Shown here: positions 1-7,466 of the stretch, one piece after another
How the letters are laid out: the number at the start of each line of letters is the position of its first letter
How positions within the stretch are numbered: position 1 is the first letter of the stretch
Translations under genes and position numbers: made by a program
The notes under the pieces: generated by a model
Database searches by the model: none
What the model saw: the letters and a program-made list of their open reading frames with translations, nothing else
What the model was told of the DNA's origin: nothing
DNA from: Chthonomonadaceae bacterium
Lineage (GTDB): Bacteria > Armatimonadota > Chthonomonadetes > Chthonomonadales > Chthonomonadaceae
Direction of reading: 5' to 3'
NCBI GenBank assembly: GCA_027459665.1
Contig: DAIDHN010000035.1
Location: 1-40,953 of the forward strand
Length of the DNA: 40,953 nucleotides

Positions 1-1
1 A

Positions 2-643
2 TATACGGCGACAAACTTTTTGTACCGTTACATTGCTTCTACCGGGAAATGGCAGGTGCATCTGGGCGGTCAGAATTTAACTGGAGGGAATGCGGTAGTG
101 CGCTGCATTCGTATTGCGCCCTCCAATTCGCAAGTGCTGTATACCTCTTCAGACAATGGAAAAGTGTATATGACCACAGATGCCGGAGCGCATTTTACCG
201 AAATAGATGAGGGTAAGTTTTATTCTATTATCTCAATTGCCATCAATCCGCACAACCCCTATAGTATTTATGTATCAGGCAGCGGGCCGAGAGGAAGGCA
301 TGTATGGTACTGTGCAGATACGCGAACTCCGCACTGGTGGAATATTACCGGTACAGGCGCGCATGCCCTGCCCAATCTGTACGCCATGTGCGTAGGCTGC
401 AGCCCGCTAGACCCGCTTAATACAATATTTGTAGGCACTCAGTATGGGCTGTTTTACACCCTGGATGGCGGGCAAAACTGGTACCCGGCTTCTCGCACCA
501 GCGCGCTGCCAAACGTTTGGGTATACAATATGCGCTTCACCGAGGGAACTGCCAAATACAAGGGGCATCTATTCCTCACTCTCTCTACCTACGGGCGAGG
601 AATATGGCAGGCTGATCTCACAGGGAGCAGCGACAAATTCTGA
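2..643 (+). CDS. C-terminal part of a BNR/Asp-box beta-propeller protein (5' truncated)
   Basis: The reading frame is open from the window edge to the TGA at 641-643, so the true start lies outside and only about the last 213 residues are seen. The fragment carries repeated beta-propeller blades with Asp-box-like turns, for example TTDAGAHF and TLDGGQNW, of the sialidase/VPS10/photosystem-stability-factor type, plus a GRGIWQ blade ending. Such proteins are usually secreted or surface-exposed sugar- or protein-binding propellers, but no catalytic residue is visible here, so the substrate is unknown. Its last 75 bases overlap the end of rsmI on the opposite strand. The fold is fairly sure; the function is not. 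Confidence 0.75.
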   Translation, partial: YTATNFLYRYIASTGKWQVHLGGQNLTGGNAVVRCIRIAPSNSQVLYTSSDNGKVYMTTDAGAHFTEIDEGKFYSIISIAINPHNPYSIYVSGSGPRGRHVWYCADTRTPHWWNITGTGAHALPNLYAMCVGCSPLDPLNTIFVGTQYGLFYTLDGGQNWYPASRTSALPNVWVYNMRFTEGTAKYKGHLFLTLSTYGRGIWQADLTGSSDKF

Positions 644-1348
644 ACTTTTGCTGCAGGCTTCTGCACCTTCAATGAGCAGGACAAACTCTCCGTGGGGTGT
701 TTGACTGCCAACCATCTGCAGCAGTGCTGAGAGAGTGCCTCTCTCTATATGTTCAAAGCGTTTTGTAAGTTCTTTTGCCAGAGCTGCCCTGCGGTCGCCA
801 TACACCGCAAGCGCGTCTGCCAGACTGGCTGACAGGCGGTGTACGCTCTCATAAAAAATGAGGGTGTGAGTTGAATGCAGGTCAAGCTCGAAGAAGCGTT
901 TGCGTGCAGCCGACTTACGCGGCGGAAAGCCGCGGAAGGTAAAGCTGTGCGAGGGGAGACCAGATAGTGCGAGGGCCATCACCATAGCAGATGGACCGGG
1001 GGTCATAGTGCATGGAATGCCGTTTTCGAGAGCGGTTTTCACCATGCTGTAACCGGGGTCGGCTATTCCAGGCGTTCCGGCGTCGCTCACCAGCGCCACG
1101 GTTTTTCCAGATTTCAGCAGTGCCAGCAGCCCGGATGCGGCATGGTTTTCATTGTGTGCATGAAAAGCCACCACCCGTGCCTGTATGCCGTGTTTGTTCA
1201 GCAGTACACGAGTGGTACGCGTATCCTCACAGGCCACCACATCTGCCTCTCTCAGGGTTTCCAGCGCCCTCAAGGTAATGTCCTGCAGGTTTCCAATAGG
1301 AGTCGCCACAAGAACCAGATGCCCCTGGTTTTTGCTGTCGTCACTCAT
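569..1348 (-). CDS. rsmI: 16S rRNA (cytidine1402-2'-O)-methyltransferase RsmI
   Basis: RsmI transfers methyl from SAM to the 2'-O of C1402 in the ribosomal decoding centre. The protein has 259 residues. It starts with the family signature [16 protein letters not shown], followed by [31 protein letters not shown] and FYESVHR, which are the tetrapyrrole-methylase-fold motifs of this family in the right order. The ATG at 1348 overlaps the vanW stop by eight bases, so the two are probably translationally coupled in a cysE-vanW-rsmI transcript. About 27 residues after the usual family end (FVLLIEGA) form an unconserved-looking tail, and this tail is the part that overlaps the propeller gene. Confidence 0.96.
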   Translation of the reverse strand: MSDDSKNQGHLVLVATPIGNLQDITLRALETLREADVVACEDTRTTRVLLNKHGIQARVVAFHAHNENHAASGLLALLKSGKTVALVSDAGTPGIADPGYSMVKTALENGIPCTMTPGPSAMVMALALSGLPSHSFTFRGFPPRKSAARKRFFELDLHSTHTLIFYESVHRLSASLADALAVYGDRRAALAKELTKRFEHIERGTLSALLQMVGSQTPHGEFVLLIEGAEACSKSSEFVAAPCEISLPYSSPVGRESEE

Positions 1349-2876
1349 CGGGAGGGTGCGGGGCGGCTGGCGCAGTGCCTGCTGCAGGCGGCAGCGCAGC
1401 AGTTTTTCCGACTTCTACAATAGTGGGGAAGGCATGGTAATGCGTGTAAAGCGGTTCGCGGGAGATTACCCTGCCATTCATGCTCACCACTCTGTACCAG
1501 AGTGCGCGTATATCTGGGTGGCCGCTTTGTTCCACTTCTTTTTTGCCTGACGGCAGGCTTGAGGTGGGGACGGTTTCTACAGGAACATCGCCGTATTTGA
1601 TATAGCCGCGCTGCAGTGAAATGGATTCGCCGGGCGTTTTGTGACCAAAAATGGTGAAGGTCATCACCCCTCCGCGCGCATGCCCAACCAGAACGATGGG
1701 GTAGGCAGAACTGTTTTCAAACTGAAAGTCTATGGCTCCGTACGCAACTGTGGCATCCCGCCCAGGTGAAAGATAGTGAACAGGGAAGCCGTGGTGAGTT
1801 CGAAGGGTTACTTTGAGACCAGAAAGCAAAACAGCATTGTAGAGCGTGCTGGATACCTGACACACCCCCCCTCCCATACCTGGTTTGAGCTGGCCGTCTA
1901 TAATGACTGGCGCTGGCTTGAATCCATCGGATGCATCGCGGGGGCCAACGGTTTTGTTGTAAGAAAAAACCTGGCCGGGCAGCAGCACCATGCCGCTGAT
2001 GTGTTTGGTAGCCAGGTGAATGTTGTCGCCTCTCAGCCCTACGATGTAATAGGTGGTGAACGACCCCAGTTCTCCGTTGATCTTGTTTAGCATGGCATAA
2101 GTGATTTCAGGCTGCGCAGGCTCAAATACCAGCGGCACAACGATAGGTGCGGCAGACGGTTGTGGGGCAGCGCTGCCTGCCGTTGAAGCAGGCGGCGCAG
2201 ATGGCGCTGCATGAGCAGGCGGCGCTGTGTGTGCCAGTGAGGCAAGATACTGCTGCCATGCAGTTTGTACCGCCTGTGCAGAGGCGCTAATGTTTACAAC
2301 TCTGCCTGCCACCTCGTGTTTCAGGCCGAGGCCGCCGCCCTTCATTAGTTCAACTTTGGCATTTACTGGCGTGCGGTTGAAAGTGAGAGCGGCTCGGCGC
2401 AGCTCATGCATGAGGCGCGGGGAATCTATTTGTGCGATGAGCGAAACAGGCGGCGGAGAAGTGCCCTGCACCAGGGATGCGGCACGAGCTACCGCCAGAG
2501 ATGAGCCTGCATGTTCTGCACTGACAATGGTGGCATTTACATCTATGCCCAGCCCCATATGCTGTGCATCGGTGTACCAGCGCTTCACGGTGCCGTTTGG
2601 CAGGGTATTAGTGAGTACGACTGGTACGTGCAGCTGATCTTTTGCCATTGCTGCAACTGCCTGCTGAGCAGTATTTGTGCTCATGCCCTGCAGCATGAGG
2701 CCGTTGAGCTGTACGCCAGGTGCAAACGGTCCGCTGAGGCTTTGCAAAGTCACGACAAGGGCAATTGTGCCAGCTATCAGCAGAATGCCGACGAAGAATT
2801 TCCCCCGGTGTTTCCATGAAAAACGGGGGCGAACGAGAGATGTAGCGGTTTCTCGGGAAGTCACTGCCTGATGCAC
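1341..2876 (-). CDS. VanW-family membrane-anchored protein with peptidoglycan-binding-like domains
   Basis: The protein has 511 residues. A basic start and one membrane segment at roughly residues 25-50 anchor it with the bulk outside. Two repeats resembling the PG_binding_4 domain follow (about 55-255), interrupted by an Ala/Pro/Ser-rich linker, and then the VanW domain (about 265-420). The VanW domain shows [30 protein letters not shown] and [18 protein letters not shown]5-like end follows. VanW was named from vancomycin-resistance clusters but its biochemical role is unknown; cell-wall association is the family expectation. The start is GTG at 2876, preceded by AGAAAG. An in-frame ATG start is not available nearby. 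It lies 18 bases after cysE and overlaps rsmI. Confidence 0.9.
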   Translation of the reverse strand: MHQAVTSRETATSLVRPRFSWKHRGKFFVGILLIAGTIALVVTLQSLSGPFAPGVQLNGLMLQGMSTNTAQQAVAAMAKDQLHVPVVLTNTLPNGTVKRWYTDAQHMGLGIDVNATIVSAEHAGSSLAVARAASLVQGTSPPPVSLIAQIDSPRLMHELRRAALTFNRTPVNAKVELMKGGGLGLKHEVAGRVVNISASAQAVQTAWQQYLASLAHTAPPAHAAPSAPPASTAGSAAPQPSAAPIVVPLVFEPAQPEITYAMLNKINGELGSFTTYYIVGLRGDNIHLATKHISGMVLLPGQVFSYNKTVGPRDASDGFKPAPVIIDGQLKPGMGGGVCQVSSTLYNAVLLSGLKVTLRTHHGFPVHYLSPGRDATVAYGAIDFQFENSSAYPIVLVGHARGGVMTFTIFGHKTPGESISLQRGYIKYGDVPVETVPTSSLPSGKKEVEQSGHPDIRALWYRVVSMNGRVISREPLYTHYHAFPTIVEVGKTAALPPAAGTAPAAPHPPDE

Positions 2877-2894
2877 CTTTCTTGTACTGGAGGG

Positions 2895-3596
2895 TTAGCT
2901 CTCCAGCGTCTCCCACCCGTGGGGGCGTCTCTCATGTTCTTCCAGCCTCAGTATAAGGTCTTCCAGTTTTTCTATATGGCTTTCCATCAGTTCAATTCTC
3001 TGCCGCATCTCTCGCATCGATGCGTCCTGCGGGTCTGTAGAGTTGATTACATTGTCCATCACTGTCTGCTGGGGGACCGGCTCTCCGTTTCTGCGAACTA
3101 TTCTGCCTGGTATGCCCACTACGGTACAGTCTTTTGGAATATCTTTATTTACTACGGCATTGGCCCCTATGCGGCAGTTGTCTCCTATGGTAATGGGACC
3201 AAGTATGGCAGCGCCCATGCCAATCATTACGTTGTTTCCTATAGTTGGATGCCTTTTTGCACGTATAAGAGTGGTGCCTCCCAGCGTAACCTGATGATAC
3301 ATCAGTACGTCATCACCCACTACCGCAGTCTCTCCTATCACAATACCGTTGCCGTGGTCTATAAAAAACCTTCTGCCAATGGCAGCGCCAGGGTGTATTT
3401 CTATCCCTGTAAAGTGCCTGCTGACTTGTGACAGTATACGAGAAGGCAGTTTGAGATTGTGCTGCCACAGCCAGTGTGCAATTCGGTGAGCAATAACAGC
3501 ATGCAAGCCCGGATAGGTAAGCACCTCAAGAACACTGCGTGCTGCCGGGTCGCGGGCGAGCGCTGTGGCGATGTCTTCTTTTATTCTGGCAAACAA
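2895..3596 (-). CDS. cysE: Serine O-acetyltransferase
   Basis: CysE makes O-acetylserine from serine and acetyl-CoA, the committed step toward cysteine. The 233-residue protein has the short N-terminal helical part, then left-handed beta-helix hexapeptide repeats with [27 protein letters not shown] and YHQVTLGGT, including the catalytic Asp-His of IDHG. A distinctive end follows: after [18 protein letters not shown] there is a predicted coiled coil (about 195-225, [18 protein letters not shown]). The start is TTG at 3596. A stop lies three codons upstream, so no longer form is possible. It is first in the leftward cysE-vanW-rsmI group and complements sat and sulfite reductase at 16-19 kb. Confidence 0.95.
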   Translation of the reverse strand: MFARIKEDIATALARDPAARSVLEVLTYPGLHAVIAHRIAHWLWQHNLKLPSRILSQVSRHFTGIEIHPGAAIGRRFFIDHGNGIVIGETAVVGDDVLMYHQVTLGGTTLIRAKRHPTIGNNVMIGMGAAILGPITIGDNCRIGANAVVNKDIPKDCTVVGIPGRIVRRNGEPVPQQTVMDNVINSTDPQDASMREMRQRIELMESHIEKLEDLILRLEEHERRPHGWETLES

Positions 3597-3624
3597 AGGG
3601 CTTCACTCTCAATCTGTAGTGATG

Positions 3625-3663
3625 CAGAGCTTGCTCTGGTAAACTTAATACGTACAAGTGTAC
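3625..3663. promoter_or_regulatory. Two short perfect dyads upstream of cysE
   Basis: CAGAGC-TT-GCTCTG lies at 3625-3638 and GTACA-AG-TGTAC at 3652-3663, 30 to 65 bases before the cysE start. The 2-base centres fit protein-binding dyads better than RNA hairpins, so they are candidate operators for the cysE operon. I found no convincing -35/-10 pair for cysE in this spacer. Confidence 0.3.
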
Positions 3664-3715
3664 CATTTTCATAACATTTCATGCTGTGTGATTTGAACAT
3701 CTGCTTTACCCCTGT

Positions 3716-3744
3716 TTGCATTTAGTTAGTATGCCTGCTATTGA
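3716..3744 (+). promoter_or_regulatory. Candidate sigma-70 promoter for flhF
   Basis: TTGCAT (3716-3721), a 17-base spacer and TATTGA (3739-3744) form a moderate promoter reading toward flhF. The expected start of transcription, about 3751, is the first base of the long helix described in the next entry, which supports both. Confidence 0.45.
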
Positions 3745-3750
3745 GGCTGT

Positions 3751-3969
3751 ATTTACCGCAGTAGTATGGCCGCCCTGCATTCACAGCCTTGTGCGTGCTG
3801 CCTTGTTAGCAATTCTACTCTGCTGATTTCACCGGGTATATGTCTGTGCCTGCGTGCCTGAAAACACTTCTGCGGTAAATTGTGCCCCAGCCCTCTATTT
3901 TTACGGTGTATGAACCGATAATTGCTTTGAAAAGCCACCGTAAGAAGCAGATTCAAGCTGACGGGGCAC
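3751..3969 (+). ncRNA. Structured 5' leader upstream of flhF (candidate cis-regulatory RNA)
   Basis: This spacer has no credible gene but contains nested complementary arms. Helix 1 is an 11-bp perfect pairing of 3751-3761 (ATTTACCGCAG) with 3870-3880. Helix 2 is GTGCCCC at 3882-3888 with 3963-3969. Inside it, helix 3 pairs TTACGGTG at 3901-3908 with 3936-3943. Helix 4, GCTTT-GA-AAAGC (3924-3935), abuts helix 3. Within helix 1, TTAGCA at 3806-3811 can pair with 3821-3826 and CACAG at 3782-3786 with 3844-3848. The block ends 18 bases before the GGAGG of flhF and has no terminator, so a 5' leader is more likely than a free RNA. It matches no riboswitch class I can recognise. Confidence 0.4.
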
Positions 3970-4003
3970 CCCATTTATCTAGATTCTGGAGGCAGAATTC
4001 CCC

Positions 4004-5332
4004 ATGCAAGTTAAGGAATTTGAAGCGGAAAACCTGAAAGCCTGTCTGCAACTGGTACGTGATGCCTTAGGGGCAGATGCAGTGATTCTGGAGACACGCA
4101 AAACCAGAAAAAAGGGCATACTGGGTATGGGCGGCAGAGATATGGTGAATGTAGTAGCTGCTACCGGAATATCTGTGAAAAGCGATGAGCTTGTGCGTGA
4201 GCAAAAACCTTCTGCAGCTTCACCTGCGACGAAAACCTCACCTTCTGCCGTGCGCTCATTGTATGCAAATACAGCAGAATCTACCCAAAAAATGGCGTCT
4301 GTGGCCAGAGATGAGGCTGCGCGTACTGCTGCGGGGCAGGGCGCTGCAATTGCCGCAAACCGCGTTAAGCCAGATTTGAGAGAAGCCGCAACGCAGACTG
4401 CTGCTGCCGAACGCCTTTCTTTTGTAGAGCGTGCCATGCGCGAAATACGAGACAGTCTGAACGCAATGCAGCGTGAGCAGCGAGAGGCACATGAGCGCAC
4501 TGTTTCGGCTCTTACTGCAGTGACACTGCCTGCCGCTTCCCCTGCCGAGACATCTCCCATTCTCTGCCCCGAACTGCACAGAAGGCTTTTGAGCGCAGGG
4601 TACACAGATGAGGCAGCACGCGAGCTTCTAGACAGACTGCCCGACATGAGCGCATGGACTGAACCGGCGCGTTTGCCGCTTGCTACAGCGGCGCTGCGTG
4701 ATTTGCTTGCGCATGACCTTCCCTGCTCAGGCCCGATACGACTTACGCCGGGCAAACTGAAAGCGGTAGCGCTCATTGGCCCTACAGGGGTTGGCAAAAC
4801 CACCACGATTGCAAAACTGGCTGCCCATTTTGCACTGGTTGAGAAGAAACGGGTTGGCCTGCTGACAATGGATACCTACCGCATTGCGGCCGTAGAACAT
4901 CTGAAAACTTACAGCCAGATCATAGGCATTCCGGTGAAGGTAGCGTACAGCCAAAGTGAAGTGCTGCCTGCCACTGAAGAGTTTCATGACTATGATTTGC
5001 TGCTGATTGATACAGCGGGCAGAAGCCAGAAGAACATCATGCAGGTTGGGGAATTGAAAACAATGCTAGAGCCTCTGCACTGTGAAACTCACCTGGTGCT
5101 CTCTGCATCTACCAAAGAGCAGGATATGCTCGATTCTGTGCAGCGGTTTTCTGCAGCCAGAGTAGACCGCATCATTTTCAGCAAGCTGGATGAGACTTCC
5201 ACGCATTCCAGCCTGCTTAGTGTTGCCGAACAGTGCGGCAAACCAATTTCTTATTTAACCACAGGGCAGAAGGTGCCGGAAGATATAGAAGTAGCAACCG
5301 GCACATCCCTGGCTTCGCTGGTACTGCCCTAA
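4004..5332 (+). CDS. flhF: FlhF-type SRP GTPase
   Basis: FlhF is the third SRP-family GTPase, which places the flagellar apparatus at the cell pole and recruits early basal-body parts. The N-terminus MQVKEFEAENLKACLQLV with LGADAVILETRK is typical of FlhF. A long Ala/Thr-rich linker follows (about 65-150), then the NG domain with GPTGVGKTTT near residue 259, MDTYRIAA, DTAGR near 336 and SKLDE near 392. The protein has 442 residues. GGAGG at 3988-3992 sets the ATG at 4004. No flagellar gene adjoins it, so this is an orphan flhF here. Its stop overlaps the convergent peroxiredoxin stop by four bases. Confidence 0.92.
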   Translation: MQVKEFEAENLKACLQLVRDALGADAVILETRKTRKKGILGMGGRDMVNVVAATGISVKSDELVREQKPSAASPATKTSPSAVRSLYANTAESTQKMASVARDEAARTAAGQGAAIAANRVKPDLREAATQTAAAERLSFVERAMREIRDSLNAMQREQREAHERTVSALTAVTLPAASPAETSPILCPELHRRLLSAGYTDEAARELLDRLPDMSAWTEPARLPLATAALRDLLAHDLPCSGPIRLTPGKLKAVALIGPTGVGKTTTIAKLAAHFALVEKKRVGLLTMDTYRIAAVEHLKTYSQIIGIPVKVAYSQSEVLPATEEFHDYDLLLIDTAGRSQKNIMQVGELKTMLEPLHCETHLVLSASTKEQDMLDSVQRFSAARVDRIIFSKLDETSTHSSLLSVAEQCGKPISYLTTGQKVPEDIEVATGTSLASLVLP

Positions 5333-5979
5333 AGAGTTTTCTTGCTGAAGTACCAGTCTTTCACGTCGAGGCTGGAATCGCTGCTTCGTTTCTCTGCTCC
5401 ATCAACCGTAGTAGGGGCGGGCACTATCACCGCCTCTCCCGGGTTCCAGTTGACAGGAGTAGCGACCTTGTTTGCATCTGCTGTCTGCAGTGCTTTCACC
5501 AGCCGAAGCACCTCTTCTACATTGCGTCCGGTGGTGAGGGGGTAGTAGATCATGGCGCGCACAATGCCCTTGTCATCGATTACAAACACGCAGCGCACAG
5601 TAGCAGTGCTGCTGGCTCCGGGGTGAATCATGCCGTAGAGTTGAGCCACGTGCGTATTGAGATCGGCAATCATGGGGTATGGAATTTTTACTCCAAAGTT
5701 TTCTTCCATGCTGCGCACCCATGCAATGTGCGAATAGATGCTGTCGATAGAAAGCCCCATCAGCTGAGTATTGATGCCTTGAAATTCATCATTTCGGCGT
5801 GCAAATTCGGTAAGTTCGGTAGTGCATACGGGGGTGAAGTCGGCCGGGTGCGAAAAAAGCACCACCCACTTTCCGCGCATGCCTGAAAGTGTGATAGGGC
5901 CATGTGTAGATTCGGCAGTAAAATCTGGTGCAGGTTCGTTCAGTCTCGGCAGTGTAATGGCCGATGTAATGTCGCTCAT
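5329..5979 (-). CDS. Peroxiredoxin (Prx6-like, AhpC/TSA family)
   Basis: This enzyme reduces hydrogen peroxide and organic peroxides with a thiol. The 216-residue protein has the peroxidatic cysteine at about residue 52 in HPADFTPVCTTE, the conserved LSIDSIYSHIAW segment, and a C-terminal PVNWNPGEAVIVPAP typical of the Prx6/archaeal type. The only other cysteine is near residue 130 and no C-terminal resolving pair is present, so a 1-Cys mechanism is likely. GAGGAGGAA precedes the ATG at 5979 and a near-consensus promoter lies just upstream. The neighbouring iron exporter suggests a shared role against peroxide and Fenton damage. Confidence 0.95.
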   Translation of the reverse strand: MSDITSAITLPRLNEPAPDFTAESTHGPITLSGMRGKWVVLFSHPADFTPVCTTELTEFARRNDEFQGINTQLMGLSIDSIYSHIAWVRSMEENFGVKIPYPMIADLNTHVAQLYGMIHPGASSTATVRCVFVIDDKGIVRAMIYYPLTTGRNVEEVLRLVKALQTADANKVATPVNWNPGEAVIVPAPTTVDGAEKRSSDSSLDVKDWYFSKKTL

Positions 5980-6048
5980 ATTGGCAAGGTTCCTCCTCGA
6001 AATAAATAGCCTGGTTTCTCGTCTGTAATCCTTACTTGTTCTATCTAA

Positions 6049-6078
6049 ATTGTACCTTTATGGTTTCCCAGGTGTCAA
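6049..6078 (-). promoter_or_regulatory. Sigma-70 promoter of the peroxiredoxin gene
   Basis: On the minus strand TTGACA (6078-6073), an 18-base spacer and TACAAT (6054-6049) precede the peroxiredoxin ATG by about 70 bases. The match to the housekeeping consensus is close. Confidence 0.8.
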
Positions 6079-6120
6079 GCGGTTTTCCAGGCAGCAGGCC
6101 GGGCAACGCTGTGTGCTGCC

Positions 6121-7305
6121 TCAGGCTCCCAAATGCCCCAGCCCAATACCTATGATATAGGTCACAATTCCTTCCAGTGCGCCTACAATAGTCATCTCCA
6201 GCCCGCTGCTCCACCATGATCGTACTGTTACCATGCTTTTGGCAGCGCCTACGGCAAAGTGAGCAATAAGAGAAATGACCGCAGCCGCAATAACTGCCGG
6301 AATGCCTTTAAGAAAAAAGAAGGGAAGAATGGGAATGAATGCGCCAACTGCAGTAGAAAGAGAGCCGGATAACGCAGAAACCAGCGGATCGGAGAGCGCA
6401 TCTTCGGTGAGATTGAGCTTTTCAGAGGCCATTGTACGTAAAAACTGTTCGGGATTTGCTGCAAGAAAATCTGCTATTCGAGCAGCATCTTCTTCGGGCA
6501 CCCCCTTGAGGCGGTAAAAAATGGTCATTTCTTCACGTGCTGCTTCGGGCTGTTTTTCCAGCGCTTCTTTTTCTTTTTGCACTTCTGCCTCAAAAATTTC
6601 CCGCTCGCTTCTTGCAGCCAGCCATGCTCCAGACCCCATTGAAAGCGCGCTTGCCACCATGCCTGCCAAGCCGGCCAGCAGCACGTAGTGGCTGTTGCCC
6701 AGCGTAGCGCCCGATACGCCGCTTACAATACCGAAAATGGCTCCCAGCCCATCATTCACCCCGTACACCGCATCGCCTATCCAGCTCCCAGTGCCCTGCC
6801 TTTGCCTGTTTGCAAGGTAATCAAGCACAGACCCCGGAGAACTCTGTGAGTAGAGACGGTGCAGTACGTGCGCATGAGCAAACTCATCCAGCACTATTTC
6901 ACGCAAAATCGCGGCTGTCTCATCATCCCTGTACCTTTGCATCTGGTACAGGTAGCTGGAAACATCGCGCCGTTCCTCTTCTTCAATGGCAAGTATAATT
7001 TCCTGCATTCCGCCTGTGGTATCTGTGTAGCGGGCAGCGTGCGCTTTACCATTGTGCGTTGGGGGTAATTCGGCACCCAGGCTTTGCAGCCTCTTCGCCC
7101 ATTTATCTGCATGGCGCTTTTCTATGCCAGCCAGCCGGCGGAAAATTTCTTTTCGTTCAGGTATCAGATCACGTTCAGCCAAAGCCATGTACATCTCTAC
7201 GCCGTCCATTTCAAGTGCCCAGTTGCGTTTAACCACTTCGATCAGACGCGAATTGCCTTGCTGCTCAGTGTCGGCATGCTCTATTTCTGAACCCTGCAAA
7301 TTCAT
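6121..7305 (-). CDS. mbfA: Membrane-bound ferritin-like/VIT1 fusion, probable iron exporter (MbfA-like)
   Basis: The protein has 394 residues in two halves. The first (about 10-165) is a rubrerythrin/ferritin-like four-helix domain with spaced carboxylate/His motifs: ALEMDGVEMY, IEKRHADKW, EEEERRDVSSY and DEFAHAHVLH. The second (about 175-394) is a VIT1/CCC1 iron transporter with GVNDGLGAIFGIVSGVSG and several membrane segments. This fusion matches MbfA of rhizobia, which exports iron and protects from peroxide. I chose the ATG at 7305 because AAAGGGGCA lies eight bases before it; the frame also opens at a TTG 14 codons upstream without a ribosome site. It is divergent from mutS2 and its downstream neighbour is peroxiredoxin. 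Confidence 0.9.
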   Translation of the reverse strand: MNLQGSEIEHADTEQQGNSRLIEVVKRNWALEMDGVEMYMALAERDLIPERKEIFRRLAGIEKRHADKWAKRLQSLGAELPPTHNGKAHAARYTDTTGGMQEIILAIEEEERRDVSSYLYQMQRYRDDETAAILREIVLDEFAHAHVLHRLYSQSSPGSVLDYLANRQRQGTGSWIGDAVYGVNDGLGAIFGIVSGVSGATLGNSHYVLLAGLAGMVASALSMGSGAWLAARSEREIFEAEVQKEKEALEKQPEAAREEMTIFYRLKGVPEEDAARIADFLAANPEQFLRTMASEKLNLTEDALSDPLVSALSGSLSTAVGAFIPILPFFFLKGIPAVIAAAVISLIAHFAVGAAKSMVTVRSWWSSGLEMTIVGALEGIVTYIIGIGLGHLGA

Positions 7306-7361
7306 GTAATCTGCCCCTTTGAATAAATAAACATTCACATCAGCCAATATAAACTACATAT

Positions 7362-7374
7362 CAGGTATACCCTG
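7362..7374. promoter_or_regulatory. GGTATACC palindrome between mbfA and mutS2
   Basis: The divergent spacer 7306-7466 has a palindrome GGTATACC at 7364-7371 within CAGGTATACCCTG, about 60 bases upstream of mbfA. It could be an operator for an iron- or peroxide-responsive regulator. No strong promoter hexamers were found for either gene. Confidence 0.25.
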
Positions 7375-7466
7375 CAATGCCTGTTTGAGCAAAACTGCCT
7401 TTTGGGGCGTATGTTTGTAGGGGAGTATGTGATTTTGAACAGATGGGAGAAAGAGCAGGAAGAGGT

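Noticed and set aside
3731-3829. Short hydrophobic plus-strand frame (about 32 codons) in the spacer before flhF
   Set aside because: It lacks a ribosome site and overlaps the long helix of the proposed leader.
3753-3974. 73-codon minus-strand frame in the same spacer
   Set aside because: It has no domain or clear ribosome site, and the composition fits structured non-coding sequence better.
3597-4003. T-box or SAM-type leader for cysE
   Set aside because: The T-box core (GGGTGG...ACCGCG) and the SAM-I conserved bases are absent on the minus strand.
6089-6121. AGGCAGCA/TGCTGCCT inverted repeat at the mbfA stop as a terminator
   Set aside because: The loop is long (17 bases) and no T-run follows; it is only a weak hairpin.
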